Notes under the pieces: generated by a model
Told to the model about the DNA's origin: nothing
The model's database searches: none
The model's input: the letters and a program-made list of their open reading frames with translations, nothing else
Part shown: piece by piece, positions 31,349-44,075 of the stretch
Numbering within the stretch: position 1 is the first letter of the stretch
Layout: every line of letters begins with the position of its first letter
Made by a program: the position numbers and the translations under genes
NCBI GenBank assembly: GCA_963969495.1
Contig: OZ018317.1
Location: 36,425,726-36,489,725 of the forward strand
Reading direction: 5' to 3'
Length of the DNA: 64,000 nt
DNA from: Ceratothoa steindachneri
Lineage: Eukaryota > Arthropoda > Malacostraca > Isopoda > Cymothoidae

Positions 31349-31354
<6 letters not shown>
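30971..31354. other. no gene recognised
   Basis: AT-rich intronic sequence. Confidence 0.4.

Positions 31355-31413
<59 letters not shown>
31355..31413. repeat. (TA)n microsatellite
   Basis: A TA run of about 59 bp, first of a pair about 90 bp apart. Confidence 0.97.
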
Positions 31414-31418
<5 letters not shown>

Positions 31419-31502
31419 TTAAAAAACATAGCTTCCTAGAAAAAGTATAATAATAAAAATAAACAACCGTACAATCATAAATGAAGGCACGGGACACGGA
31501 AG

Positions 31503-31503
<1 letters not shown>

Positions 31504-31582
<79 letters not shown>
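31504..31582. repeat. (TA)n microsatellite
   Basis: A TA run of about 79 bp, second of the pair. Confidence 0.97.
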
Positions 31583-31587
<5 letters not shown>

Positions 31588-32200
31588 CGAGAAAGTTTCC
31601 GAGCTGGAACAATATTCCTCTGCTACATGATTCGAGTTCGTTCTTGAGAGCGCCCGCCAAATAAGTTCGAATATAAATTTTCATAAACAACTTGATGAAC
31701 AATAACTTTATTTTGAACTTGATATTTAATGATGAAGGGATGTAACTTGGTGAACCCTATCCACCGAAGGTGGACGAATCACAGTGACGAAGATGAAGTG
31801 GTGTGATTAAATATGCAAATAATATGTCTCTGTTTTCTTTTATATGTATAGAGAAGGTGGGCGTGGTGACCAATAGGTTTTGGGGAAAGTGGTTTGGTGT
31901 GAAGTAAATGTTTGTTCGAGAGAGAGAGAGAAAGAGCGCATAGATTATTTATGAAAGGAATTTTATAGATAGACGGTGACAAACGATAAAAGAGTTTGTA
32001 GAATTGGATTTAAATGTTACAGACTGGCGTTAATAAACAAATGGAATGAAAATGGTCAAATAACAGCTTTGCGGTAATGGAATTTGTTTTGACCCAAGTA
32101 TGATAACGCGACCAAATCGAAATCAATGCTCGCTCCAGGCGGAATACCTGAGTGTGGGAAAGAATGAGTACATAAGTGTGTGCATTTTTGTGTACATCCT
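31583..32200. other. no gene recognised
   Basis: Includes a short (GA)n run near 31918. No domain-bearing frame. Confidence 0.4.

Positions 32201-32201
<1 letters not shown>

Positions 32202-32258
<57 letters not shown>
32202..32258. repeat. (TA)n microsatellite
   Basis: A TA run of about 57 bp. Confidence 0.97.
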
Positions 32259-32260
<2 letters not shown>

Positions 32261-33940
32261 TGAGTGTGTTTTCTCTTTGACACTCTCGTCGGGCTCTTCC
32301 CAAAATAAGTCTTCGATCGGACTTTTATTCTACAAATGGTATTTCTTTAATGGATAACACAACACAAGTACCATTAACGTTAAAACAAATGCAAAAAGAT
32401 ATAGAAAATTATAAAATTGCCATAAATATGTCTTTGGCAAGATGTTACGAGCTAATAATTCCAAAAAGATTTATTGCGTCCCTTACGATTAAATTCTTGA
32501 TTGTTGCATTTAATTCTTTTCTGAGGGGACTCCTGCATTTAAGTCAGTTTTTGGATTCTTGCATTTTATTTTGTAGGTGGATTCTTTTAATTTATTTTTA
32601 GGAATGGATTAGGTCGGTTAGATTAGGTAAAATTAGTTAGGTTCCATTTTAGTGGATTTCCAAACGGGAAAAGGATTGGGGGAATGCAACATTAGGTAGG
32701 CGAATTTAGACGAGGTAGTGGGGCGTAGTGCAGGGTATTTATTTGGCGCCCCCTAGCATGTTTGTTCTGGCTGAAGGCGTCTATCATCAGGAAATAATGA
32801 GATAAATTAAAAGAAGGGAGAGTGATTAAAACTGAAATAATGGACTAAACTCCAAAAAGGGGCCCTATACACAAAATATATGATGAACTGAAAATAAATA
32901 TATATACATGAAAAAGTAAATATATATAATAGACTATGAAATATTTGTCCACCTGAATAAGGCATGGAACCAAGAGAAGACTGAGTGAGGAGAGAAAGAG
33001 AGAACGACAGAGTAGAATTGGTTAGTAGAGGGGATCAAATGGTAGTTGGTTGTTTATGCAATGATTAGTGATAAGGAAATTGAATCAAAATTGAGAGATA
33101 GATTTTTTTCGCTTAATTTAATGATTTTAAGATCCGGAGTAAGGAATGGTCTTAGGTCGAGGCTAAGATTTTAGAATTGTCGATCGATTCCTTAAGTTTA
33201 CAATCTATGTTAATGCTGGTTAATTAGGATGTATCCTTCCGGCATTCCAGGAGCCTACATTAATTTCTAAGTAGGTCTCTTGGTTACACTAGGGGGAGTT
33301 TTATTTATAACCTCCTACGATGCTCCTCTGAAGTGTGAGCAGGTCTATAACATTTAAAGAAGAGACAGCTTAAAATTATTTACAAAGGCAAGTTTAAAAT
33401 TTGTGTGTAAATGAAATTTCTTCAGGATTTTTTAAAATTTCCAGCGAGCAAATTAAGAATATTAATAATTTTCATTCCCTGTGTTACAAGAAAAAATTAA
33501 ATGACAATATTTACACCCGATATGATAGAGTAGTTAAATTATAAGTTAACTTATCAGTTAATCAAAGTTAATTTATAAGTTACGTCGCACCGGTAGAAGA
33601 AATTCAACCGAACTCCTATCCATAAAATGACCTAATAAAGATACAGATGAGAGACCAAAATATCCTAGAATGGTTATTGCCTGTAATTGGCTTTGTTTAT
33701 CAATTTCCTCGCTCAAATTGTCTAAATTGACAAGGAAATTGTATACACACACAAATTTTTGACTTGTCTTTGTAAATAATTTTAAATGAGTCTGTTCTTT
33801 AACTCCTTAATGAATTTAAGATTTCTTTTCAAATTCTCTTAATTAGATATACCGTTTTTTTGGTTAAAATGTACCCTAAATTCAAAAATAATGTTCCTTT
33901 TTGAAATAAAATTATACTTTTTGAGTTATATAATAGGTCA
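32259..33940. other. no gene recognised
   Basis: 1.7 kb of AT-rich intronic sequence. A short motif at about 32740-32800 (ggctgaaggcgtctatcatc) resembles a retroelement terminus but is too short to call. Confidence 0.4.
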
Positions 33941-33944
33941 CAGG

Positions 33945-35818
33945 TGACCCCAAATCCATCAATGGTTATATTTCTGCTTTAAATTCCTATCATACGCTCA
34001 TAATTATACATTAATTTTTTAGGTTATCAAACCATATATAATACAAATTTTATTACCATAACCACAAAAAAAATAAAATTAAGAAAAAATTGTTTAATTT
34101 TCATTTTTCAATTTCAAAATTGAAAGAAAAATGAAAAAAAAGAATAAAATCAGTACTGAGCATACTATACATAGGCTTTACTCATGTTTATGTATGGTAT
34201 TCTGCACAGCAATTACGGTTATTGGTAAAACATAAGAGCACTTGACATCTACAGCACTAGTTATTAGGTTTGATGTCTCTCTTGCTGCGAGTGCAAACAA
34301 CACATCTTCTGCGCTCATCCTTTTTGATCATCTGATGAGAAGGGCTTGAGGGTGGGGGGAACAAAAGCTTGTAATCTAGTAGGATGGTGAACTGGGACCT
34401 TCCTTTGTCTACTTGTGTAGTCACCAATCAAAGCTGTAGCTACATCCCTTCTAAATTAAAAGGAATCCTTGATTCTTTCTACATTAGGAATTTGGTCTTC
34501 ATTACTGTTTGGTAGATAAACTCTGCCATGTTCACTGCAATATCCATGGGATCAAAAAAGATTCTCAAGTAGAATTTCACTCTGCCTTTTCTATCAATTT
34601 CGTACGTCACTTTCTTTTGTCCCATTAGGTCAACGCCACTCATGTTCATATTGTAGCTTCTGACAATTTCTGGTTGTGGTATTTTTAGACTTTGAAAGTT
34701 ATTTTTAGTTTTTTCTCTTTTTGTCACTTCTGATATGGGCATTGGAGAAAGGTAGTTAGAGAGAAGCATGACGGATTTGTTATCTTTCCATTTTATGCAG
34801 CTCACACAATCAGCATAAACCCTATCAGTATCTCTCCGCTACATTGATTTTTCATCTTTCAAGAGTTTTAGCATATGTTTCCTGTTTGGACGAACGGTAC
34901 CACAACAGTTGATGCCTTTAGTTTTCAAAATGTGCTGCAACCGAGGAGTGTTGAAATAAAATGTCAATACAAATTTCAACTCCTAGGTTGTGCAAACCTT
35001 AGGTAAGCTACAAAACGAGTGATCAAAAAGTGGTTTAACTTTGTACGCTCTATTATACATAGGGTAAGTTCTATCAAGAGCTCTTGTATCTTCATATCTT
35101 CTTCCAGCCATATGATTTGCAACACATGCCACATGCAAATCAGCCTCTTTACTTCAGTAATCCCCAATTCGAGGCAAATGATGCTAGGCCATCATAAACT
35201 TAGACCGAGGAATGTACTCATTTTCTCATAGCCTGTGGAAAATGGAATACCCTTTTGCTTCATATAAAGCTGATATTGGGGAATCAGTATATCATTTATA
35301 AGGATATCTAATCCTGTAACAGCTTTGAATTGTTGTTGGAGGGGATTCACACTGGTCAAATGAGGAAACTAATGGCTGACTTGAAGGCAGTTTTGGAATG
35401 GGAGGACATGTCCTTTTCCACCTAAAGGCTAGTTCTCCTACGGCTTGGGAGCTAGAAAATGGACCAACATCATTTGTATCAACTTCTATCCCCACTGTAT
35501 CGTCATTTGGAGGTTCAATATATACTTCTTTGCCAACAAGATCTGCATCAATTTCAAGAAAATCTTGGTCTAAACGGTGGTGGTCTTCTTCATCACTGTG
35601 GTCCGCAAATAGAATTTCTTGAATTTCATTACTTGCAATATAAAACAGTCTTGTATTTCTACGAGAGGTCGCCATATGTGAATTGAAAACAAATAATTAT
35701 GAAAAAAATATAGGAAATAATTTATAATTTCAAAACATTTTCAGCTAGTAAACAGGTGAATAGTTACAAGTAAGGTTACCATTGATGGATTTAGGGACAT
35801 ATATGACCCAGAATAATT
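33945..35818 (-). mobile_element. piggyBac-like transposon, inactivated (about 1.9 kb)
   Basis: The left end ggtcacaggtgaccccaaat then ccatcaatggt (33951-33981) and the right end accattgatggatttaggg then acatatatgaccc (35779-35810) are inverted repeats of about 31 bp with a few differences. A ttaa occurs just outside the right end (35817), fitting the TTAA target preference, but no clear partner on the left. A third, isolated copy of the terminus (ggtcatatatgaccccaaat) is at about 36066. Confidence 0.8.
34230..35675 (-). pseudogene. piggyBac transposase (DDE_Tnp_1_7) pseudogene
   Basis: The N-terminal part (35675-35292) is an acidic leader (EILFADHSDEEDHH) and a segment before FRWKRTCPPIPKLP, as in PGBD-type proteins. 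The middle is broken into short frames (34976-35167). The C-terminal third (34805-34479) is well preserved: CIKWKDNKSVMLLSNYLSP, then PQPEIVRSYNMNMSGVDLMG and FYLRIFFDPMDIAVNMAEF. Its GVD contains the conserved catalytic Asp of the family. A Cys-rich end (CCLHSQQERH-type, with CVVCTRSKRDI in the next frame) lies near 34290. Frameshifts and stops between these parts make it non-functional. Confidence 0.82.
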
Positions 35819-36394
35819 AACGTTGTTATTATGAAGATCTATTTTATTTTGACTCATTAGAAAGAACAAAAACCGCTACTTTATGGAATAAAATAATTGA
35901 AAAAGTAAACTTTGGATAAAACTACTATGGTCCTAAGTTAGAAACCCTCCCCCCAAATCTTCTTCTTTTGTTTCGTACCACATATAAAAAAGAACACTCC
36001 TAATGGAATAGATATAGAGTTAGATCCTGTCAAAAAAGGTTTCGGTTAGAGAAATAAAAAGAATTTTATATACCTGGTCATATATGACCCCAAATCCATT
36101 ATGGAGTTAAATGGAAAGATTAGCTCCAGCCTGAGACGAGCATCAGAATAGTTTATAATTTTACTTGACCTGGGTGTAGCACAGGGTCATTCATTCGAGT
36201 TTGCAATCTTTCATTGATTAAAGTTTCTCTGCCCTACCTCCTGTAGTATTGTTTTCTTCGACCTAAAAGTAAGGGTATAACAGGGTGTAATTTTCATGTT
36301 GCAACTGAAACATTGAGGAACTGAACGCCATCCGGTTGCAGTGTCTGCAGTTTTGCAGTGTATACTCTCCCGCCCCCGATGCTTGTAAGGGGGC
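35819..36394. other. isolated piggyBac-type terminus; otherwise nothing recognised
   Basis: Only the terminus copy at about 36066-36098 (ggtcatatatgaccccaaat then ccatta) stands out. It could be the remnant of a second, otherwise deleted copy. Confidence 0.45.
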
Positions 36395-36395
36395 C

Positions 36396-36470
<75 letters not shown>
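36395..36470. repeat. (TA)n microsatellite
   Basis: A TA run of about 76 bp with one tatatgta interruption. Confidence 0.97.
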
Positions 36471-36472
<2 letters not shown>

Positions 36473-37090
36473 CACTATTTTCACTTTCTCTATCTTCACT
36501 TTTTTTACAAAAATCTTCATACTAATTTTCTGCGTGATGGGGCCTCGTTGTTATTGCTATTTAAAATGTGAGTAAAACAAATCTCTTTATGAATCAAAAT
36601 GTCTGCTATGGGGTTCCTATATCATATCCCCCCCCCTCTGTTTTTTTTATGTTAATATGTCCTGGCTATTTCCTTTCGGAAGTTTTAGTCTGTTTACAAT
36701 ATTCACCACCTGCGTTTATCTTCTAATCCAACTGTTTCTCTTATACTCCCTACGAGATGTCCTTAATTCCTGAATCCTTTACTTCTGAATCCTTTTTGTG
36801 TTCAGTGTCCATGGTTTATTGCCATTGTCAAATCTAATATCTTTTGCTTCGTTATTTTATTTAATCCAACATTCAGTATCCCACAAGTCCAATCCCACAA
36901 CGCGAACTAATTTAAAGTGTTTTGTCTTCTTTAAAATTATCGTCTATTGTTTTCTTCCAAATAAGACAAAGTGTCTCCTTTAGCTACGCCAATTTATCTG
37001 TCTCGAGAAAAGGTCAACCAAAGCCCATACGGTCCATTAAAGCTGGAACTAAAGCCTCTTAGTGAGATACTAGTGATTAATGAAAGCTTT
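36471..37090. other. no gene recognised (end of BarH intron 1)
   Basis: AT-rich sequence leading to the exon 2 acceptor. The open frame begins at 36971, but its first 44 codons have no Bar similarity and lie before the ctactacag acceptor, so I treat them as intronic. Confidence 0.5.
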
Positions 37091-37103
37091 TATTCTACTA
37101 CAG

Positions 37104-37317
37104 GAGACCGAGGCCTATGTTCCCTCCTGGAAGACAGTAGCCAACCTCCGTCCAAGAAGCAGAGAAAGGCACGTACGGCCTTCACTGACCACCAACTTCA
37201 GACCCTAGAGAAGAGTTTCGAGCGGCAGAAATACCTTAGTGTCCAAGACAGGATGGAGTTGGCTGCTAAACTTAACCTCACAGATACTCAAGTCAAGACC
37301 TGGTACCAAAACAGAAG
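37104..37317 (+). CDS. B-H1: BarH-class homeobox gene, coding exon 2 (homeodomain)
   Basis: This exon encodes residues 136-207 of the spliced protein, including nearly the whole DNA-binding homeodomain (residues 155-214). Visible are [40 protein letters not shown] and [13 protein letters not shown]. The invariant recognition-helix W48 (residue 202) and N51 (205) are present. T47 and Y49 (KTWYQNR in place of the usual KIWFQNR) are the Bar-class signature, seen in B-H1/B-H2 and BARHL1/2. The exon starts after ttctactacag and completes the Gly codon begun in exon 1 (phase 1). It ends with ag at 37317 before the donor gtatgt (phase 2). The frame then hits intronic sequence, confirming the split within NRR. 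Binding sites in Bar proteins are typically TAAT-containing. Confidence 0.97.
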
Positions 37318-37769
37318 GTATGTCAACCTAGTCAAAAGACTCATATTCATCTATATCAGTTAGCACACACAAAGCTACAGGTGTACATTTATAAATATGT
37401 ATTATTATCTATTTAAAATTATGCCTTTCGATGGGTTTCCTGATAAGTTTAAGGAAAAGTTCTTAGTAGATGAGGCTCTGAGTAGAAAGCTTCTAGTAGA
37501 TTAGGCTTCTCCATCAAGGATATAAGATTGTGTATTAGAGTTCGGGCACAACAACAGAGGGCAACAGAGTTCGGTCTCATCCCAAAGAACAATACGAAAA
37601 AAGAACTCGTAAGTATGAACTTTACCAAACTATCTAGAAGAGGATTGGTATCTATACGAGAGAAAAGTAGAAGGGAAAGATAGAATTGATTGAATCGTGG
37701 AGTATTTAGAGGTAAATAACTTAATAAATGATACAACTAGGCTTTAGACACTGAAGATCACGCTTAAAT

Positions 37770-38620
37770 AAATTTCTTGATTTATTCACGAAATGATCAC
37801 AATATTTGACCGAGATAAAGATGCATAAGTAGTTTATCTCGCTTTCAAGAACGATTTTAATACCATTCCCCATAAAAGACTCCTAATAAAGCCAAAATCG
37901 CACAGAATAGGGGGAAGCGTACTAAAATGGATTGAAGACCGTAGGCCGAATTGTTGTAATTGGAAATAGTTATCGTGGACATCAATCGCTAGCGGTGTTC
38001 CTCAGAGATCTGTTCATGGACCTTTACTTTTTTAATATGTATAAACGATCTTGACACGAATTTATTGCGTAGCATTTCATTTTTTTTTATGATATGAAAC
38101 TTGACACTGTATCTAAATAGCATAATGACCGTGAAAACTCGCAAAAAGACTTCGACAGATACAATTCAACGTTGAAAAGTGCAAGGTATTATTATTACAC
38201 ATACGTCATTATAATCTAAAAAGAAATTATAATGTGGATGGCAAAATTTTAAACACAGTCAACACTGAAAAAAATAAATATTTTAATCGCGAATGATATG
38301 AATTTTCCCCCAAATAGTGATAGCGTACTACGATACATAGCCAAATATTTTGCATTTAAATCTAAAGATTATTCTTACCAAATCTATAGCGCTTGTAGGA
38401 CTTTATTTGGAATATGCGGTACAATTCTGGTTTCAATATTAGGACGCTTGAAGCGTAGAGCAACAGAACTAATTCTGAATTTAGAAAAAGATCGTACGAA
38501 GAAAGGCTGAAGCACCTCAATCTACTCCTTCGCTGAAAGGTCGCTATCTCTACGGCAAACTTATTAAAGTATTCAAAATACTAAACGGGTTGACTAATAT
38601 AAATTATAATTAAATATCTG
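37770..38620 (+). pseudogene. LINE reverse-transcriptase relic (CR1/jockey-like)
   Basis: The plus strand reads VVYLAFKNDFNTIPHKRLLI, then SHRIGGSVLKWIED (37825-37945) and ASGVPQRSVHGPLLFLICIN DL (about 37985-38050). These correspond to RT motif A (VYLDFSKAFDTVPH), the following GI.G.L..WI and motif B ([20 protein letters not shown]). Motif A's first Asp is Ala here. Downstream (38300-38520) LRYIAKYFAFKSKDYSYQIY and RRATELILNLEK resemble the thumb region. The FADD box is not recognisable. Stops at several places; dead. Confidence 0.75.
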
Positions 38621-38884
38621 AGCTAGATAATAGGGCGTCAGCTAGAAATAACGCTTACAAGCTAGTTAACATAAGATTTCGCGCATAATTTCTTTTCTAA
38701 TAAAATAACAAACTTGGAATAACTTGCCTAAGAAAGTCAATAATAGAACTACATAAATTAATTTAAGAATATAATTAGTAAATATTACTTAAAATAAGAA
38801 ATGAAAGTTATGAAGCTAATTTTTCTTCCATAACCTCTCTTCTTTTTACTTATTTTTCACCTTTGGCTTCCATCCCTTCTGGAA

Positions 38885-39115
38885 AAAGAAGAAAATAAAG
38901 AATAAATGGAAAATTACTAAATATGAGTAGAGAATGAATAGAAAAGAATAGAGAATAAGTATACGTGAATAAAAAATAAATATAGAATGAATAAAAATGA
39001 ATAGAGAATGAGTATAAATGAATAGAGAATGAAATGAGAATAAATTGAGAATGAATAGAAAATAAATAGGAATGAATAGGAATGAATAGAGAATGAATAC
39101 AAATGAATAGATTGT
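38885..39115. repeat. AT-rich tandem repeat (gaatagagaatgaatag type)
   Basis: Irregular repeats of gaataRAgaatgaatag with a 7-14 bp periodicity over about 230 bp in BarH intron 2. Confidence 0.85.
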
Positions 39116-39259
39116 AAGTGTCAAAACCAAAGAATTGATGACAAAGGTAATGGAAATCCTTATCTCCTTAAGGAATCCACAAGGCAGATTTTAAGACCGT
39201 ACGAGGACTTGTACAGGGATTTACCTCCAATAACAAGGTCATTATTCTCTCCACAACAG

Positions 39260-39875
39260 AACGAAGTGGAAACGACAGACCGCCGTTGGATTAGAACTCC
39301 TGGCTGAAGCTGGCAACTACGCGGCGCTGCAGCGCCTCTACGGGTCAGGTTACGGTTGGCCCTACCCACCCCAGCCGTCATCAGCTGCCGCAGCTGCAGC
39401 TACAGCCGCTGCCCTCACCCCAACAGCTTCGTCTGTAGACATGTACTACAGACAGGCCGCTCTCCAAAAACCCCTCGCCTACAGGCTCTTTCCCCCCGGC
39501 CTTCCGCTCCTTCCCCTTCAGACGGAGTCCCTTCGGGAATCGATGGGGCACGAGGGTCTCCGACAGGATTTCCGCCCTGAAGCACTCCTCTCCCCAGATG
39601 CCTTCCGGAATGATCTTCTTCGCCGTCCGGATATCCTGCGGTTTCCGGACTCGCTACGCCCTCAGGCCATCCTCCATCGAGACGAGTCTGCCAAGACGGA
39701 GTCCATCCTTCAGGGTCAAGTTGATGACCGGAGGTTGTCCAAGTCCCCCATGAGTCCCCCTCCAGTCCCCATAAGTTCACCCTCACCCCCTGAATTGGGC
39801 TCGGGACCAACTGACCTCCGAGTGAGGTGTTCCCCTGAGGTACACCCGGTGACATCAGCAGGTTACGTGCAGTGA
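39260..39875 (+). CDS. B-H1: BarH-class homeobox gene, coding exon 3 (C-terminus and stop)
   Basis: It starts after ctctccacaacag. The first base completes the Arg codon split by phase-2 intron 2, followed by TKWKRQTAVGLELLAEAGNY and AALQRLYG. This is the end of the homeodomain and the conserved Bar tail (fly B-H1 continues TAVGLELLAEAGN, then QRLYGG). Next come WPYPPQP, an Ala-rich run, VDMYYRQAALQKPLAYRLF (close to DIYYRQAA...MQKPLPYNLY in fly B-H1) and a Pro/Ser-rich segment. The stop is TGA at 39873-39875. The spliced frame from 22978 totals 1236 nt (411 aa), shorter than Drosophila B-H1, which carries long homopolymeric stretches. The minus-strand 159-codon frame over this exon is a shadow. 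Confidence 0.97.
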
Positions 39876-40026
39876 TAACTACTCCTGGGCACAACTAACC
39901 CGTAACCTATCAAAGTGTCACACTTTACCATACATTCCACTACCTCCAATTGGTGACGAATGTTATCATAAATCTATTCTGTTAGAAAGTCAACTAAATT
40001 ACATGAAATGAAAAATATTAAATAAT

Positions 40027-40032
40027 AATAAA
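40027..40032 (+). terminator. candidate polyadenylation signal of BarH
   Basis: An AATAAA hexamer within aataataataaatcc, about 150 bp after the BarH stop codon. Other AT-rich hexamers nearby could also serve. Confidence 0.4.
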
Positions 40033-40324
40033 TCCTAGAGAGACTCTACTTTATAAAAAAAACTGCAAAAAGTCAATGCAAACTCAGGAACAAACGAAGC
40101 AGCCCTTAATTTTCTTGTACATATGTAAATAAGTGACTAAATGGGTGTTTATGTACTTTAAATGATGTACACGCAGTGACAAATGACTCATAGTCAATGT
40201 TTAGAACCTTTGGTCTACGGAGATGAAAACCTTTTTCAGCATAAAATTAGGTTTATTCGGTAGCTTCATGTAACGAGGAATATCAAAATATTAGCCTTTT
40301 GTAAAAGCTGAATCATAGAGTTAA

Positions 40325-40762
40325 AACTAGACATTTTGAACCAACTCAGCTTGAACGAAATCAAATTGAACCAGTCAGCTTGAAATAAGTCAGCTTGAAT
40401 TGAGTCAGCTTGAACCAACTTAACCTGAATTATCTCAGCTTGAACCATCTCTTCCTTGAAGCAACTCAGTTTGAACCATATCAACTTGAACCAAATCAGC
40501 TTGAACCAAATCAGCTTAAACCAACTTACTTAAAGCAACTCACCTTGAACCAAGTCAACTTGAATCAACTTAACTTGAATCAAGTCAGTTTGAACCACCT
40601 TAGCTTAAGTCCAGTCACCTTGAACCAGCTCAGCTTGAACCAAGTCAGCTAGAACCAAGTCACCTTGAACCAAGTCATTTTGAACCATCTCACCTTTAAC
40701 CAATTCACCTTCAACCAACTCGACTTGAACAAACTCCCCGTGAACCAACTCAGCTTTAAATA
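40325..40762. repeat. minisatellite, 15-bp unit (about 29 copies)
   Basis: The unit is approximately ttgaaccaagtcagc. Since 15 is a multiple of 3, both strands show pentapeptide-like periodic translations (for example LNQVS on + and ELVQA/DLVQG on -). I do not consider them coding because no start, domain or splice context supports them. Confidence 0.95.
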
Positions 40763-41059
40763 TCCAGTACATAAGAATATCTAGGCACCAATGACTCAAG
40801 ATTTCAATTCACTTTACCCTAAAATCCTGTTTTTGTTAGCCTCATTGTGGTAACTCAAGTTTCCTCAACGTTAGGATCCTTTGAACTTCAGACGGAGGGA
40901 AATTTCGCTGATATTTCCATTCTTCCTAAAAGATTAATTTCAAGTAGATTCAAAATATTTCAAACTCAGTTGAAAGTTCTTTATCGATAAGGTAATATTG
41001 ACATGGTGGCAACCAAGGAATCATTGGTTTTTAAGGAAATGAATAAATGAATTTGTATA

Positions 41060-41251
41060 CAGGGTGTTCCGAATGTCTTGTTAGCCTCTCAAAAACAATT
41101 GTCAGATTGATACAACGTAACGAAAGAAATATTTCTTTATTTTTTATGTAAATAAATATTTATTTAGATATATTAAATATAGAAAGTATATAAATTATTA
41201 AAATATTAGTTTTGTTCCTCAGGAGACTAATGAGATATTCGGAATACCCTG
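41060..41251. mobile_element. MITE (192 bp) with mariner-like termini
   Basis: The left end cagggtgttccgaatgtctt then gttagcctc and the right end gagactaatgagatattcgg then aataccctg are inverted repeats of about 29 bp. Both are flanked by TA (41058-41059 and 41252-41253), the Tc1/mariner target duplication. The interior is AT-rich and non-coding. Confidence 0.85.
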
Positions 41252-41312
41252 TAAAATTGCAAAAGGTCAGAAACTAATTTTCTTTATCCCTAGTAGTAAA
41301 ATTTTATATATA

Positions 41313-42798
<1,486 letters not shown>

Positions 42799-42834
42799 AA
42801 CTGAATCACGAAAATAAGGAACGTGAGGAATTTA

Positions 42835-42982
42835 TGAATAACGTTACAGCCACGAGGAAAATGAAACAACGGAGAACTGCGAGGCCTTTCGACTAATGGT
42901 CGAAAGGCTTAGTAAAGGACCATTAGTCGAAAGGCCTCGCAGTTCTTCGTTGTTTCATTTTCCTCGTGGCTGTAACGTTATT

Positions 42983-42985
<3 letters not shown>
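42835..42985. mobile_element. near-perfect palindrome (67-bp arms) between (TA)n tracts
   Basis: The left arm 42835-42901 (beginning tgaataacgttacagccacg, ending cgactaatggtc) and the right arm 42918-42985 (gaccattagtcgaaaggcct to gtggctgtaacgttattca) are reverse complements with one mismatch. They flank a 16-bp loop (gaaaggcttagtaaag). The unit sits between (TA)n of 118 and 85 bp. It carries no protein. A recent snap-back MITE targeting TA repeats is my favoured reading; a hairpin RNA locus is an alternative. Confidence 0.85.

Positions 42986-43069
<84 letters not shown>
42985..43069. repeat. (TA)n microsatellite
   Basis: A TA run of about 85 bp, immediately right of the palindrome. Confidence 0.97.
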
Positions 43070-43071
<2 letters not shown>

Positions 43072-44030
43072 TATTCCTACATGAAAATTACATCTCTTCA
43101 TTGTGTCTGATGAGCTGTTCTTCCTACCCACACTACATCACCCCACTAAGAAAAAAAAATTAATGAGGGAATAATGCTCCCAATAGTGAGCGCAAATATC
43201 CAAAGCGAAACCGACAATATAAAATCAAACATAAGCAAGTAATAAATTGATTTATTTTATGATATTTTATAAATATTATAGAATAATAAAATGGCCTGAA
43301 TAAAGATGCCTATGAGGTTTTTATACAAAAAATTATAGCGGAAAAGAACGTGGACATTTCCTTTATGAAGTTTGTAAAAAAAACCCAATCTGTAAAGATT
43401 TGGTGAATAATGGAGGAAGTGGAAACGGCTGGAAAATGTATAGAAAGAGATTTTCAAATTATGAGGAAGAGATTCCTAAATTGACGTAAAATTCCGATAA
43501 TTTAATTCATTTTCTTCTCACCCGATTTCTATGTGCGAATCCCTAATAAAAATCGAGGGCGAGATATGGTCGTATTATCCGATTTTATGGTAAAATTGGG
43601 TGTGCAAGGACTTGCTTCTGTTGTGAAGTCCGTCTCTGATTTATATGATCCGTGGTAGAATTCGATCATGTTTATAAGGTTGTAAAACACAACCGTGGCC
43701 ATCGTTGCGTACATGAGTATGTTTCCCGCTGTTAGCTCGATTGATATATAAACATTACGCTTACAATTGCTGAAAATATTCTCCTAGCACATATTCATGT
43801 GTGTTTCGTTTTAATTTAATGATATGAAACACATAATAGGCTATTAAATTGGTAAAACTTGGTCAGGAGTTCCGTGGCCACGGAAGAGAAAAATTTAGGA
43901 TTTTTCTCCGAATCAGCGACCATAAAACGACTCTACGACAACCATAATGAACCAATTCTCGTATAATACTGCTAAAAATTTTAACTGTATTTTTATTAGC
44001 GATACTTCGAATCCCAAGCAATGCTAGTAT
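43070..44030. other. no gene recognised
   Basis: AT-rich sequence with short frames only (43257-43457 -, 43529-43714 -), none with a domain. Confidence 0.4.
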
Positions 44031-44036
44031 GAAATT

Positions 44037-44075
44037 GTACAGTCATGGACAAAAGTTTTGAGACAAATATATATA
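44037..44075. repeat. solitary Tc1-type terminus
   Basis: The text gtacagtcatggacaaaagt followed by tttgagacaaat has the form of the terminal repeats of many Tc1 elements (CAGT..TGGACAAAAGTTTTGAGAC). No inverted partner is found, so the element is truncated. Confidence 0.55.

Larger units (their letters stand above)
23384..37103 (+). other. BarH intron 1 (13.7 kb)
   Basis: Inferred from the phase-1 donor gtactt at 23384 and the acceptor ttctactacag ending at 37103. It contains (TA)n tracts, Penelope-like, mariner, Tc1, LINE and piggyBac relics and a CRE-like cluster near 28.7 kb. No competing gene is visible in it. Confidence 0.8.
37318..39259 (+). other. BarH intron 2 (1.9 kb)
   Basis: It is bounded by the donor gtatgt at 37318 and the acceptor ctctccacaacag ending at 39259. 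It contains a LINE reverse-transcriptase relic and a GAATA-rich array. Confidence 0.93.

Noticed and set aside
32735..32800. Possible Penelope-like terminus (ggctgaaggcgtctatcatc)
   Set aside because: Too short and lacking nearby coding fragments or a second terminus.
39415..39894. 159-codon minus-strand frame
   Set aside because: It lies antisense to BarH exon 3, whose plus-strand translation has clear Bar similarity.
40266..40799. Pentapeptide-repeat-like translation on the minus strand
   Set aside because: A 15-bp DNA repeat gives a five-residue period in every frame; there is no gene context and the copies drift freely.
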